Below, in pieces: positions 48,785 to 61,199 of a stretch of 64,000 nt of DNA (the first letter of the stretch is position 1; every line of letters starts with the position of its first letter). A model generated the notes under the pieces. It was not told the origin of the DNA. It worked only from the letters and a program-made list of their open reading frames with translations, and made no database searches. The stretch comes from Haemophilus parainfluenzae. Its GTDB lineage: Bacteria > Pseudomonadota > Gammaproteobacteria > Enterobacterales > Pasteurellaceae. The DNA lies in contig NZ_QEPT01000007.1 of assembly GCF_003252755.1 (NCBI RefSeq), positions 1-64,000 on the forward strand. Direction: 5' to 3'. The translations under genes were made by a program, and so were the position numbers.

Positions 48785-50005
48785 ATGCTAAAAAACAAAA
48801 CATTCGGCAGTGCCTTAATCATTGCCGGCACGACCATCGGGGCGGGAATGCTCGCGATGCCATTAACCTCTGCCGGTATTGGTTTTGGTTACACCGTTTT
48901 CTTATTAGTCGGCTTATGGGCGCTTTTGGTTTACAGCGGTTTACTTTTTGTTGAAGTCTATCAAACGGCCGATCGATTAAATGATGGCGTGGCGACTCTC
49001 GCTGAAAAATACTTCGGCATCACTGGACGTGTCTTAGCCACCTTTAGTTTGCTCATTTTACTTTATGCTCTTTCTGCGGCCTACATCACCGGGGGCGGTT
49101 CATTATTATCGGGTTTACCAACCGCTTTTGGTTTTGAAAGTCTTTCCTCCGAACTTTCAATTATTATATTTACTGTCGTACTCGGTGCCTTTGTGGTTGT
49201 AGGTACAAGAGGCGTTGATGGTGCCACTCGTATTCTGTTCATCGGTAAATTAATTGCCTTTGCTTTCGTGTTATTCATGATGTTACCAAAAGTGTCTGTC
49301 GATAACCTGATGGCCTTACCTTTAAATTATGCTTTCGTGATCTCTGCGGCACCAATTTTCTTTACCTCCTTTGGCTTCCACATCATCATGGGCAGCGTAA
49401 ACAGCTATTTAGATGGTAGTGTTACTCAATTCCGTAAAGCGATTTTAATTGGTACAGCGATTCCACTTGTGGCTTATTTAGTGTGGCAATTAGCGACTCA
49501 CGGTGTATTAAGCCAAAATGAATTTGTGCAAGTGTTACAAGCAGATCCAACCCTTAACGGCTTGGTCAATGCAACACGTCAAATCACAAACTCCCACATC
49601 ATGGGTGAAATCGTACGTGTGTTCTCTGCACTTGCATTAATCACCTCTTTCCTTGGTGTGATGCTAGGGGTATTTGAAGGTTTAGGCGATTTATTCAAAC
49701 GTTACAAATTGCCACATAACCGTTTAACACTTACCATTGCAGCCTTTACTCCACCACTTGCATTTGCTTTGTATTATCCTGAAGGCTTTATTGCCGCATT
49801 AAGCTATGCAGGCTTACTCTGTGCGTTCTATTGCTTAATTTTACCTATCGGTCTCGCATGGAAAACACGTCAAGCGAATCCAAATCTGCCTTATCGTGTA
49901 ATCGGCGGTAATGTGACTTTAGTGATTGCATTCGTTATTGGTGTAGCGATTATGATCGTGCCATTCTTAATTCAAGCGGGTTACCTACCGGCTGTAGCAG
50001 GTTAA
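48785..50005 (+). CDS. tyrP: tyrosine-specific transport protein
   Basis: Eleven-helix proton symporter of the aromatic amino acid (HAAAP) family. N-terminal block GSALIIAGTTIGAGMLAMPL, and SFGFHIIMGSVNSYL in the middle. 406 residues. Tyrosine preference is by similarity to TyrP rather than a readable motif. CGGAG precedes the ATG. No TyrR box was recognised upstream. Confidence 0.9.
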   Translation: MLKNKTFGSALIIAGTTIGAGMLAMPLTSAGIGFGYTVFLLVGLWALLVYSGLLFVEVYQTADRLNDGVATLAEKYFGITGRVLATFSLLILLYALSAAYITGGGSLLSGLPTAFGFESLSSELSIIIFTVVLGAFVVVGTRGVDGATRILFIGKLIAFAFVLFMMLPKVSVDNLMALPLNYAFVISAAPIFFTSFGFHIIMGSVNSYLDGSVTQFRKAILIGTAIPLVAYLVWQLATHGVLSQNEFVQVLQADPTLNGLVNATRQITNSHIMGEIVRVFSALALITSFLGVMLGVFEGLGDLFKRYKLPHNRLTLTIAAFTPPLAFALYYPEGFIAALSYAGLLCAFYCLILPIGLAWKTRQANPNLPYRVIGGNVTLVIAFVIGVAIMIVPFLIQAGYLPAVAG

Positions 50006-50039
50006 AGTGCGGTCAATTTAGAGCGTGTTTTTAAGATAA

Positions 50040-50071
50040 AAAATGGGGCGTATTCATCTACGCCCCATTTT
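50040..50071. terminator. tyrP/ligA two-way terminator
   Basis: AAAATGGGGCGTA (50040-50052) pairs with TACGCCCCATTTT (50059-50071), 6-base loop: a perfect 13-bp stem between convergent genes, with T-rich sequence on the plus side and on the minus side. Confidence 0.9.
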
Positions 50072-50088
50072 GTTTTCTAACCGTTTAA

Positions 50089-53215
<3,127 letters not shown>

Positions 53216-53384
53216 GCTTGTTGCTCCTTAACGCAATGATTTCTGCTGATCCTATCACATTTCGACAGGTGAAAAAATAGAAAAGCAAACAAGATATTAA
53301 AAGGGATGAGATGGAATTTTCCTCAAAAAATATTGTCTTTCTGTGACGTTTTGTATTTTTACTTTTCAATTTAAAGGAACAATG

Positions 53385-54230
53385 ATGATCGATCAAAATG
53401 AAATAAAATCTGCTTTCAATCATTTCGTGATGGGTTGGCATTTCATTACGCAAAAAGGTCTCCGACGTTTTGTGATTATGCCAATTCTACTGAATATCGT
53501 CCTGCTTACAGGCTTATTTTGGTTATTTGTTTCTCAAATCTCCACAATGATCGACTGGGTAATGAGCTTTATTCCTGATTGGTTAAACTTTTTAAGTGTG
53601 ATTTTACTCGTGCTGTCTATTGGCTCAATTCTCTTATTTTTCTATTTTGCCTTTACGACACTTTCAGGCTTTATTGCCGCGCCGTTTAATGGATTATTAG
53701 CAGAAAAAGTCGAAAAAATGCTAACTGGTGAAGCAGTTAATGATGATGGTTTTGCCGAAATTATGAAAGATGTGCCACGTATGCTAAATCGTGAATGGCA
53801 AAAACTATGGTACAGCTTACCGAAATTTGTAGGCTTGTTCTTATTGAGTTTTATCCCTGTTATCGGACAAACCATTATTCCTGTGCTGACATTCTTATTT
53901 ACCTGTTGGATGATGGCAATTCAATATTGTGACTATCCGTTTGATAACCACAAGATTTCCTTTGGCATCATGAAAAATGCATTAGGCGAAAGACGCACAC
54001 AAAGCCTGACATTCGGGGCTTTAATTACCCTTTGTACGACATTACCGATCGTGAACTTAGTCATTATTCCTGTGGCGGTCTGTGGTGCAACCGTGATGTG
54101 GGTGGAAAACTATCGCTCACAATTAAAATTTGATATGAATTTTGACCGCACCTCAGGTTCAACACAAATTGTGACACGTTCTAGTAGTACTGAAATTAAG
54201 CCTTCAGGAAATGGTATCGTGAATAAATAG
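53385..54230 (+). CDS. cysZ: sulfate transporter CysZ
   Basis: Inner-membrane sulfate permease feeding cysteine synthesis. Four main hydrophobic regions; family block [20 protein letters not shown] near residues 23-42 and [19 protein letters not shown] near 185. The ATG at 53385 is chosen from two adjacent ATGs because AAGGA is six bases before it. 281 residues. Upstream of cysK, as in many gammaproteobacteria. Confidence 0.93.
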   Translation: MIDQNEIKSAFNHFVMGWHFITQKGLRRFVIMPILLNIVLLTGLFWLFVSQISTMIDWVMSFIPDWLNFLSVILLVLSIGSILLFFYFAFTTLSGFIAAPFNGLLAEKVEKMLTGEAVNDDGFAEIMKDVPRMLNREWQKLWYSLPKFVGLFLLSFIPVIGQTIIPVLTFLFTCWMMAIQYCDYPFDNHKISFGIMKNALGERRTQSLTFGALITLCTTLPIVNLVIIPVAVCGATVMWVENYRSQLKFDMNFDRTSGSTQIVTRSSSTEIKPSGNGIVNK

Positions 54231-54329
54231 CATTTAGTTATAAAATATAGCTATTAACTATTTTTTTTATATAAAAACCGGTGTTATAACTACTGCATCA
54301 ACTCATTCCAAATATAAAAGGACAGTAAA

Positions 54330-55280
54330 ATGACAATTTATGCAGATAACTCATACTCAATTGGTAATACGCCATTAGTTCGTTTAAAACACTTCGGACA
54401 CAATGGTAACGTTGTTGTAAAAATTGAAGGTCGTAACCCAAGCTTCAGCGTGAAATGCCGTATTGGTGCCAATATGATTTGGCAAGCAGAAAAAGACGGC
54501 ATTTTAACAGCGGGTAAAGAAATTGTAGATGCAACCAGCGGTAACACCGGTATTGCTTTAGCTTATGTAGCAGCAGCGCGCGGTTACAAAATCACCTTAA
54601 CTATGCCTGAAACCATGAGTCTTGAACGTAAACGTTTATTACGTGGTTTAGGGGTAAATCTTGTGCTTACTGAAGGCTCAAAAGGGATGAAAGGTGCGAT
54701 TGCCAAAGCTGAAGAAATCGTGGCATCTAACCCAAATCATTATGTGATGCTAAAACAATTTGAGAACCCGGCTAACCCAGACATTCACCGTCAAACTACC
54801 GGTGAAGAAATCTGGAAAGACACTGAAGGTAAAGTTGATGTCGTAGTTGCCGGTGTGGGTACTGGTGGTACAATTACTGGTATTTCTCGTGCGATCAAAC
54901 TAGATCACGGTAAAAAAATTACCTCTGTGGCAGTTGAACCAACAGAATCACCCGTTATTAGCCAAACTCTTGCTGGTCAAGAAGTGAAACCGGGTCCACA
55001 CAAAATTCAAGGTATCGGTGCGGGCTTCATTCCGAAAAACTTAGATTTATCATTAATTGATCGCGTGGAAACTGTAGATAGCGATACTGCGATTGCTACA
55101 GCTCGCCGCTTAATGGCTGAAGAAGGGATTCTTGCAGGTATTTCCTCTGGAGCCGCTGTGGCAGCAGCTGACCGCTTAGCAAAACTACCAGAATTCCAAG
55201 ATAAATTAATCGTCGCAATCTTACCTTCTGCATCAGAACGTTATTTAAGTACGGCGTTATTCGAAGGTATTGAAGCTTAA
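54330..55280 (+). CDS. cysK: cysteine synthase A
   Basis: O-acetylserine sulfhydrylase; makes cysteine from O-acetylserine and sulfide with PLP. Schiff-base Lys42 in [14 protein letters not shown], substrate loop [13 protein letters not shown] phosphate loop GTGGTITG. 316 residues. Between cysZ and a cystine-type importer: one neighbourhood for cysteine supply. A T-tailed terminator follows. Confidence 0.96.
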   Translation: MTIYADNSYSIGNTPLVRLKHFGHNGNVVVKIEGRNPSFSVKCRIGANMIWQAEKDGILTAGKEIVDATSGNTGIALAYVAAARGYKITLTMPETMSLERKRLLRGLGVNLVLTEGSKGMKGAIAKAEEIVASNPNHYVMLKQFENPANPDIHRQTTGEEIWKDTEGKVDVVVAGVGTGGTITGISRAIKLDHGKKITSVAVEPTESPVISQTLAGQEVKPGPHKIQGIGAGFIPKNLDLSLIDRVETVDSDTAIATARRLMAEEGILAGISSGAAVAAADRLAKLPEFQDKLIVAILPSASERYLSTALFEGIEA

Positions 55281-55305
55281 TCTATTGATTTCATTCATTC
55301 TATCT

Positions 55306-55334
55306 AAGGTCTGTTTTTACAGACCTTTTTTTGT
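55306..55334 (+). terminator. cysK terminator
   Basis: AAGGTCTGT (55306-55314), TTTT loop, ACAGACCTT (55319-55327), then a T run. Confidence 0.9.
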
Positions 55335-55463
55335 TTATTAATTAAACAAATTTTATTTAATATAACTAAAGGAAATAATTCATAAATAAATAATACTTTT
55401 CTTTTCTTTTTCGCTTCTTATAATTCATTTCACTTTCGTTATTTATCTAAAAAAGGAATACTT

Positions 55464-56237
55464 ATGAAAAAATCATTTTTTAGCACCGCACTTTTAGCGG
55501 CAGGATTAGCCCTTTCTACTTTTGCTAACGCCGGTGAAATTGCTGATCGCGTTGAACAAACTAAAACCTTATTAGTCGGTACTGAGGGAACCTACGCACC
55601 ATTTACTTTCCACGACAAAGATGGCAAGTTAACAGGTTTCGATGTGGAAATTATCGAAAAAGTTGCACAAAAATTAGGTTGGAAAGTTGAATTTAAAGAA
55701 ACCGCTTGGGACGGCATGTATGCAGGTTTAAATGCAAAACGCTTTGATGTTATTGCGAACCAAACCAATCCAAGCCCAGAACGTTTAAAAAAATATGATT
55801 ACAGCGCACCTTATAACTACTCTGCCGGCGTAATCGTGACGAAAGCCGATAACGATAGCATTAAATCATTCCCAGATTTAAAAGGTAAAAAATCTGCACA
55901 ATCTGCAACCAGTAACTGGAGCAAAGATGCGCGTGATAATGGTGCAATTATCGTGACTGTAGATAGCTTGGCGCAAAACCTTGAAGCGGTAAAACAAGGT
56001 CGTGTTGATGCAACAGTAAACGATAAGCTTGCGGTGTTAGATTACTTCAAAAAACAACCTAATGCAGGCTTAAAAATTGCTGTAGAAAGTGATAAGAAAA
56101 TCCCAACCGGTTTTGCTTTCTTGAAAGGTGAAGAACCGCTTATTGCAAAAGTGAACCAAGCACTTGAAGAACTACGCAAAGACGGAACTTTAAAACAACT
56201 TTCAATCAAATGGTTTGGCGATGACATTACTCAATAA
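55464..56237 (+). CDS. amino acid (probably cystine) ABC importer, binding protein
   Basis: Periplasmic binding protein of the polar amino acid family, close in pattern to TcyJ/FliY. Signal peptide ends ANA (about residue 23). Core [20 protein letters not shown] and the ligand loop [19 protein letters not shown]. 257 residues. A -10 TATAAT at 55419-55424 lies upstream. Cystine is inferred from similarity and from the cysZ-cysK neighbours; glutamine or another polar amino acid is the alternative. An uptake signal falls within the signal peptide codons (55485-55493). Confidence 0.85.
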   Translation: MKKSFFSTALLAAGLALSTFANAGEIADRVEQTKTLLVGTEGTYAPFTFHDKDGKLTGFDVEIIEKVAQKLGWKVEFKETAWDGMYAGLNAKRFDVIANQTNPSPERLKKYDYSAPYNYSAGVIVTKADNDSIKSFPDLKGKKSAQSATSNWSKDARDNGAIIVTVDSLAQNLEAVKQGRVDATVNDKLAVLDYFKKQPNAGLKIAVESDKKIPTGFAFLKGEEPLIAKVNQALEELRKDGTLKQLSIKWFGDDITQ

Positions 56238-56937
56238 TTGGTTAGCCAGCCTTCCATTTATGACCGCAGAACGAGCTGATTATGTAATCAGCTCGTTTTG
56301 GCCTATGATGGAAGGGGCAATTTTATATACGATCCCCCTTGCGGTCATTTCCTTCTTTTGCGGTTTATTCATTGCAGTTATCGTGGCTGTGATTTGCACA
56401 TTGCCACATCCCAATTTAATGACCAAAATTCTGCAGGGCATTTGTCGCACCTATATTTCAATTATTCGCGGCACGCCAATGTTGGTGCAGATCTTCATTA
56501 TCTTCTACGGTTTACCTGAAGTTGGTATCAAACTTGAGCCTTTCCCAACTGCAATTATTGCGTTCTCCATTAACATTGGTGCTTATGCGGCAGAAACAGT
56601 GAGGGCCTCCATTCTTGCGATTCCTAAAGGTCAATGGGAAGCCTCTTATGCGATAGGCATGAATTACACTCAAGCTTTCGTGCGTACCATTATGCCGCAA
56701 GCTTTACGTATTTCCGTCCCTTCGCTATCAAATACCTTCATTAGCACAGTGAAAGATACATCCCTTGCTTCACTCGTTTGGATTGCGGAACTATTTCGTG
56801 TGGCGCAAAACATCACAGCTGAAAACTACGAATTTATTTTAATTTATAGTGAAGCGGCCCTTATTTATTGGGTATTCTGTTTTGTGCTATCGATGGGACA
56901 AACCCGTTTAGAAAAACGCCTTTCTCGCCATTTATAA
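56221..56937 (+). CDS. amino acid (probably cystine) ABC importer, permease
   Basis: Inner-membrane permease of the HisM/GlnP type, resembling TcyL. Five hydrophobic segments; the EAA loop [20 protein letters not shown] lies near residues 140-160. The ATG at 56221 ([11 protein letters not shown]) overlaps the binding protein gene by 17 bases; an ATG six bases earlier is also open. About 238 residues. Nine bases before the ATPase gene. Confidence 0.85.
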   Translation: MTLLNNWLASLPFMTAERADYVISSFWPMMEGAILYTIPLAVISFFCGLFIAVIVAVICTLPHPNLMTKILQGICRTYISIIRGTPMLVQIFIIFYGLPEVGIKLEPFPTAIIAFSINIGAYAAETVRASILAIPKGQWEASYAIGMNYTQAFVRTIMPQALRISVPSLSNTFISTVKDTSLASLVWIAELFRVAQNITAENYEFILIYSEAALIYWVFCFVLSMGQTRLEKRLSRHL

Positions 56938-56946
56938 GGACTGGTT

Positions 56947-57717
56947 ATGTTAAAAGTCACGAATATTCAGAAAAGTTTTAATGGCCACCATGTACTAAAA
57001 GGCATTGATTTTGAAATTAATAAAGGTGAAGTGGTTGCTATTCTGGGTCCATCAGGTTCAGGCAAAACCACTTTTTTACGCTGTTTAAATTTGCTCGAAC
57101 GCCCAGAAAAAGGGGTATTAGCATTTACTGATGGAAGCTTAACCATTGATTTCAGTAAAAAAATCAGCAAAGCCGATGAACTAAAACTACGTCGTCGTTC
57201 TTCAATGGTATTCCAACAATACAATCTATTTCCCCATCGCACCGCACTCGAAAATGTGATGGAAGGCATGGTAGTTGTACAAAAACAAGCGAAAGAGATT
57301 GCGCGTGAAAAAGCCTTAGCATTATTGGAAAAAGTTGGTTTAAAAGCAAAAGCGGATTTATATCCCTCTCAACTCTCTGGAGGTCAACAGCAACGTGTCG
57401 GGATCGCCCGCGCTTTAGCAGTTAAACCCGATATTATCTTGTTAGATGAGCCTACTTCCGCTCTTGACCCTGAACTCGTCGGTGAAGTGTTACAAGCGCT
57501 CAAAATGCTCGCGCAAGAAGGCTGGACAATGATTATCGTCACCCATGAATTGAATTTTGCCAAAGATGTGGCAGATCGCGTGATTCTCATGGAAAATGGT
57601 CAAGTTGTTGAACAAAATACCGCGTCTGAATTCTTCAGTCATCCACAGCAAGAGCGCACCAAACAATTCCTATTGCAAGCTAAAATGCCAATGGAATTCG
57701 AAGATTATTGTATTTAA
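56947..57717 (+). CDS. amino acid (probably cystine) ABC importer, ATPase
   Basis: ATPase of the importer, resembling TcyN/GlnQ. Walker A GPSGSGKTT, signature LSGGQQQRVGIA, Walker B IILLDEPTSALDPE. 256 residues. It ends the three-gene operon before a hairpin made of variant uptake signals. Confidence 0.88.
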   Translation: MLKVTNIQKSFNGHHVLKGIDFEINKGEVVAILGPSGSGKTTFLRCLNLLERPEKGVLAFTDGSLTIDFSKKISKADELKLRRRSSMVFQQYNLFPHRTALENVMEGMVVVQKQAKEIAREKALALLEKVGLKAKADLYPSQLSGGQQQRVGIARALAVKPDIILLDEPTSALDPELVGEVLQALKMLAQEGWTMIIVTHELNFAKDVADRVILMENGQVVEQNTASEFFSHPQQERTKQFLLQAKMPMEFEDYCI

Positions 57718-57735
57718 TCAAACCTCTAAATATAA

Positions 57736-57776
57736 AAAGAGCGGTCAAAAAACATCATGAATTTTGACCGCTCTTT
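57736..57776. terminator. two-way terminator with matching variant uptake signals
   Basis: AAAGAGCGGTCAAAA (57736-57750) and TTTTGACCGCTCTTT (57762-57776): a 15-bp perfect stem between convergent genes. Both arms read AAGAGCGGT instead of AAGTGCGGT, the same change in each, so base pairing is kept. Confidence 0.85.
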
Positions 57777-57789
57777 CTATTTGAATAAA

Positions 57790-58533
57790 TTACATAATGG
57801 CATTATAGAATACTGCTGCTAAAGCCGCCCCGATAAATGGCCCTATAACTGGAACCCAACTGTATCCCCAGTCAGCTTTAGTTTTTAATGTACCACCCAG
57901 GAAAAGACCTAAGGTTAAGCGCGGACCAAGATCTCGAGCTGGGTTGTTCGCAGAACCGGTTGTACCACCTAAGCTCAAACCAATTGCCCAAACTAGAATG
58001 GCTACTGGTAATGCTCCGATAGAGCCTAAACCAATTGGCGTACTTTCTGCTGTGCCAGGTAACGTAATATTTGCCCCTGCAAGGTAGAAAATCACAAAGA
58101 CAAGTACGAAGGTACCAACAATTTCGTTCACTAAGTTGATTGGATAGTTACGAATTGCTGGTTCAGTACAGAAACAAGCGCGTTTTAAGCCCTCTTCTTC
58201 GGTCGCTGCAAAGTGATCTTTATACATAATGTAAACCAACAATGCACCTACCATGCCCCCCACAACTTGTGCCGCGATGTAGCCTGGTACCAGTTCCCAA
58301 GCAAATACACCCTTCATTGCCACACCAAGTGTTACCGCTGGATTTAAGTGCGCCCCGCTGTAAGGACCTGTCACAACAACGGCCACATACACCGCAAATG
58401 CCCACGCGGTAGTAATCACAATCCAACCAGAACTTTGCCCTTTCGTTTTATTTAAACATACGTTGGCCACCACACCGTTACCTAACAGGATGAGAAGTGC
58501 TGTGCCAAAAAATTCTGCAAAATAGGCATTCAT
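57790..58533 (-). CDS. glpF: glycerol uptake facilitator
   Basis: Aquaglyceroporin channel in the inner membrane. Both NPA motifs are present: GAHLNPAVTLG (first half) and ANNPARDLG (second half), with Arg after the second typical of the family filter. Six transmembrane segments. 247 residues. Divergent from glpK across a gap with two CRP-like sites. Confidence 0.93.
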   Translation of the reverse strand: MNAYFAEFFGTALLILLGNGVVANVCLNKTKGQSSGWIVITTAWAFAVYVAVVVTGPYSGAHLNPAVTLGVAMKGVFAWELVPGYIAAQVVGGMVGALLVYIMYKDHFAATEEEGLKRACFCTEPAIRNYPINLVNEIVGTFVLVFVIFYLAGANITLPGTAESTPIGLGSIGALPVAILVWAIGLSLGGTTGSANNPARDLGPRLTLGLFLGGTLKTKADWGYSWVPVIGPFIGAALAAVFYNAIM

Positions 58534-58696
58534 AAGAGAATCTCCAAATAATGATTAACTTAATGATTTCATTAAAGAAATCTTGCTTTGCAATTCGTTT
58601 CGTTGTTTGATCAAATATTGAGATACTCAAAGTGAGTGGCGCCATTATCTAGTTTTAACCAATTAATTCAATAGATGAAATCGATCTATTTTCTAA

Positions 58697-58718
58697 AAAT
58701 GCGACAAAGATCACATTA
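58697..58718. promoter_or_regulatory. CRP-like site, glpF-glpK gap (proximal to glpF)
   Basis: The 16-bp core TGCGACAAAGATCACA has one perfect half (TCACA) and one CRP-S type half (TGCGA), with A/T flanks fitting the 22-bp CRP consensus. It is 164 bases upstream of glpF. Confidence 0.65.
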
Positions 58719-58760
58719 TTTTGTGCGTTAATACGAGTATCCATATTTTTTAAGGGGAAA

Positions 58761-58782
58761 ATCTGTGATAGCAATCACAAAA
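58761..58782. promoter_or_regulatory. CRP site, glpF-glpK gap (proximal to glpK)
   Basis: The core TGTGATAGCAATCACA has perfect TGTGA and TCACA halves with a 6-bp spacer: a canonical CRP-cAMP site 124 bases upstream of glpK. It fits catabolite control of glycerol use. Further on, GTTCG repeats at about 58828-58842 resemble half-sites of a GlpR operator, but weakly. Confidence 0.85.
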
Positions 58783-58905
58783 CCCAACATTGCTTGTTCC
58801 AATTAGATTCGAATTCAATTAAGTTAGGTTCGCAATTTGTTCGTTTAAGCTCAAAATTTCTTCATTCATTTAATGAGAGTGCCGAGCACTCTAAGGAATA
58901 GCACC

Positions 58906-60417
58906 ATGACAGACAAAAAATACATCATCGCTTTGGACCAAGGTACCACAAGCTCTCGTGCAGTATTATTAGATCACAATGCGAATGTTGTCGAAATCGC
59001 CCAACGTGAATTTACACAAATTTATCCACGCGCAGGCTGGGTGGAACATAATCCAATGGAAATTTGGGCAACACAAAGTTCAACATTAAACGAAGTGGTT
59101 GCAAAAGCAGGCATTACCTCAGATGAAATCGCGGCAATTGGTATTACTAACCAACGTGAAACCACCATTGTGTGGGAAAAAGCAACCGGCACACCGGTTT
59201 ATAATGCGATTGTGTGGCAATGTCGTCGTACCGCAGATATTACAGACAAACTGAAAGCGGATGGTCATGAAGAATATATCCGCAACACCACGGGTTTAGT
59301 GGTAGACCCCTATTTCTCGGGTACAAAAGTGAAATGGATTTTGGACAATGTAGAAGGCGCGCGCGAAAAAGCGGAACGTGGCGAGCTTCTATTTGGTACT
59401 GTAGATACCTGGCTTGTATGGAAATTAACCCAAGGTCGTGTTCACGTAACGGATTACACCAACGCATCCCGAACCATGTTATTTAACATCCATACGAAAA
59501 AATGGGATGACAAAATGTTGGAATTATTAAATATTCCACGCTCAATGTTGCCTGAAGTGCGTAATTCTTCCGAAGTGTATGGCCAAACCAACATCGGGGG
59601 TAAAGGCGGTGTACGTATTCCAGTTGCAGGTATCGCGGGTGACCAACAAGCGGCACTTTACGGCCATCTTTGCACACGCGCAGGCCAAGCGAAAAATACC
59701 TATGGTACAGGCTGCTTTATGTTGCTTCACACCGGTGATAAAGCTATTACCTCTAAAAATGGCCTATTAACCACCATCGCATGTAACGCCAAAGGTGAAC
59801 CTGAATACGCACTTGAAGGTTCTGTGTTTATCGCTGGCGCATCAATCCAATGGTTACGTGATGAACTCAAAATCGTACATGACAGCCATGACTCCGAATA
59901 CTTCGCACAAAAAGTCCCAGATAGCAATGGCGTGTATGTTGTTCCAGCCTTCACCGGTTTAGGTGCACCTTATTGGGATCCGTATGCTCGTGGTGCAATT
60001 TTCGGTCTTTCTCGTGGTTCTAACCGCAACCATATTGTACGCGCAACCCTTGAATCTATCGCTTACCAAACTCGTGATGTATTAGAAGCAATGCAATCTG
60101 ACTCAGGTCAACGCTTACAATATTTACGTGTTGATGGCGGTGCAACCAACAATAACTTCTTAATGCAATTCCAAGCGGATATTTTAGATGTGAACGTAGA
60201 ACGTCCAGTGGTGAAAGAAGTGACGGCACTTGGTGCAGCTTATCTTGCTGGTCTTGCGGTTGGTTTCTGGAAAGATTTAGACGAACTTCACGATAAAGCC
60301 CGTGTAGAACGTACCTTCACACCAGACAACGATGAAGAAAAACGTGAACGTCGTTATAAAGGTTGGAAAAAAGCCGTTAAACGCTCATTAGAATGGGCAA
60401 AAGAAGATGCGGAATAA
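58906..60417 (+). CDS. glpK: glycerol kinase
   Basis: Phosphorylates glycerol to glycerol 3-phosphate, trapping it in the cell. FGGY-family fold, starting [29 protein letters not shown] and [10 protein letters not shown] near the middle; [18 protein letters not shown] near residue 415. The start at 58906 (MTDKK) has AAGGAA upstream; the longer frame is not supported. 503 residues. Works with GlpF across the shared promoter region. Confidence 0.97.
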   Translation: MTDKKYIIALDQGTTSSRAVLLDHNANVVEIAQREFTQIYPRAGWVEHNPMEIWATQSSTLNEVVAKAGITSDEIAAIGITNQRETTIVWEKATGTPVYNAIVWQCRRTADITDKLKADGHEEYIRNTTGLVVDPYFSGTKVKWILDNVEGAREKAERGELLFGTVDTWLVWKLTQGRVHVTDYTNASRTMLFNIHTKKWDDKMLELLNIPRSMLPEVRNSSEVYGQTNIGGKGGVRIPVAGIAGDQQAALYGHLCTRAGQAKNTYGTGCFMLLHTGDKAITSKNGLLTTIACNAKGEPEYALEGSVFIAGASIQWLRDELKIVHDSHDSEYFAQKVPDSNGVYVVPAFTGLGAPYWDPYARGAIFGLSRGSNRNHIVRATLESIAYQTRDVLEAMQSDSGQRLQYLRVDGGATNNNFLMQFQADILDVNVERPVVKEVTALGAAYLAGLAVGFWKDLDELHDKARVERTFTPDNDEEKRERRYKGWKKAVKRSLEWAKEDAE

Positions 60418-60435
60418 TCCTTCCTGAGCAATAAT

Positions 60436-60491
60436 AAAGTGCGGTCACTTTTTGAGAGGTTTAAAAACTCTTTGAAAATTGACCGCACTTT
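60436..60491. repeat. inverted uptake-signal pair after glpK
   Basis: AAAGTGCGGTCA (60436-60447) and TGACCGCACTTT (60480-60491), 32 bases apart, with T's after the second arm. Likely the end of the glpK transcript. Confidence 0.85.
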
Positions 60492-60632
60492 CAACTGTGT
60501 TAATTAAATCGATTATTGGCGATTTTACACGACTAAATTGCCCGATTTTTAAATCGCCTTGTTAATTAGCACAAGCGTAGATTCTTGCACCATTTATAGT
60601 TTTTTAGAGAAACACAGTAGCTACCTTGCTAA

Positions 60633-61049
60633 TCAGGATAGCCATATATAAGATAATTTATTATCTAAAAAACCAACTTGAATACTATTAAATGAGATAA
60701 AGTCATACTCTTCCTCTTCATTTAACTCAATCTTATATTCAATACATTGATCATCTAAAATATTAATAAGAGAATGGATTGAAATATTATCTTTTAACTT
60801 AAATGATGACGATTTTGAAAAATCAATACTAACTTCCATAACAAGTGAATTATATAAATAGATATTAATTCCATCATATAATAATATCTCTCTATTTTTT
60901 CTCTGCGGTTCGAAATGTATAGGCTCTCCAAATAAAGATACAACTTTCGATTTTGTCTCTCCTATAGCCACTCCGTAAAAGCATTTATGGAAAATTAAGT
61001 TCATAATATCTTCTTTAGTTACGATCATTGTTAATCCCCATAATGGCAC
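60633..61049 (-). CDS. hypothetical protein, immunity-like by context
   Basis: 138 residues if started at the GTG at 61049, which has TAGGAG upstream; ATG at 61028 (GGGG upstream) and at 61004 are alternatives. No signal peptide or membrane segment. Acidic and rich in Ile, Lys and Asn, with a core YGVAIGETKSKVVSLFGEP. Base composition is clearly more A/T-rich than the housekeeping genes beside it, a sign of transfer. I do not recognise the family. The role is suggested only by its neighbours: an Imm49-like gene upstream on the same strand and a truncated reading frame directly before it. The TAGGAG is held in a 14-bp RNA stem. Confidence 0.6.
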   Translation of the reverse strand: MPLWGLTMIVTKEDIMNLIFHKCFYGVAIGETKSKVVSLFGEPIHFEPQRKNREILLYDGINIYLYNSLVMEVSIDFSKSSSFKLKDNISIHSLINILDDQCIEYKIELNEEEEYDFISFNSIQVGFLDNKLSYIWLS

Positions 61050-61053
61050 GCGT

Positions 61054-61164
61054 CTCCTAACACGTGCCTAAAACATCAATTTCACAATTAAGGTTCTTAC
61101 TATTTTCATGAATAACTTTATTCAGTTTATCTATTTTTAGTGAGATACAAGCACGCATTAGGAG
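61054..61164 (-). promoter_or_regulatory. long-range RNA stem hiding a ribosome binding site
   Basis: On the minus-strand RNA CTCCTAATGCGTGC (61164-61151) pairs with GCACGTGTTAGGAG (61067-61054) over all 14 positions, two of them G-U. The loop is 83 bases. The second arm contains TAGGAG, the ribosome binding site for the GTG at 61049; the first arm contains the ATG of the 33-codon frame, and the second arm its stop. Confidence 0.55.
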
Positions 61165-61199
61165 GTGTGTACTATCTGAGGTATATCCGTCTACCTTGT
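61057..61199 (-). pseudogene. truncated reading frame before the second immunity-like gene
   Basis: A minus-strand frame is open from the end of the Imm49-like gene to a TAG at 61057-61059. Its protein-like part reads SDSTHLLMRACISLKIDKLN, then VIHENSKNLNCEIDVLGTC. An internal ATG at 61158 gives 33 codons but has no ribosome binding site. It ends 7 bases before the GTG of the next gene, so the two would be coupled. Read as the 3' end of a gene whose front is lost. Family unknown; a toxin tail is one idea. Confidence 0.4.

Noticed and set aside
60516-60565. GGCGATTT...AAATCGCC inverted repeat after the 138-residue gene as a terminator
   Set aside because: The loop is about 28 bases and no T run follows on the minus strand; it could be chance.
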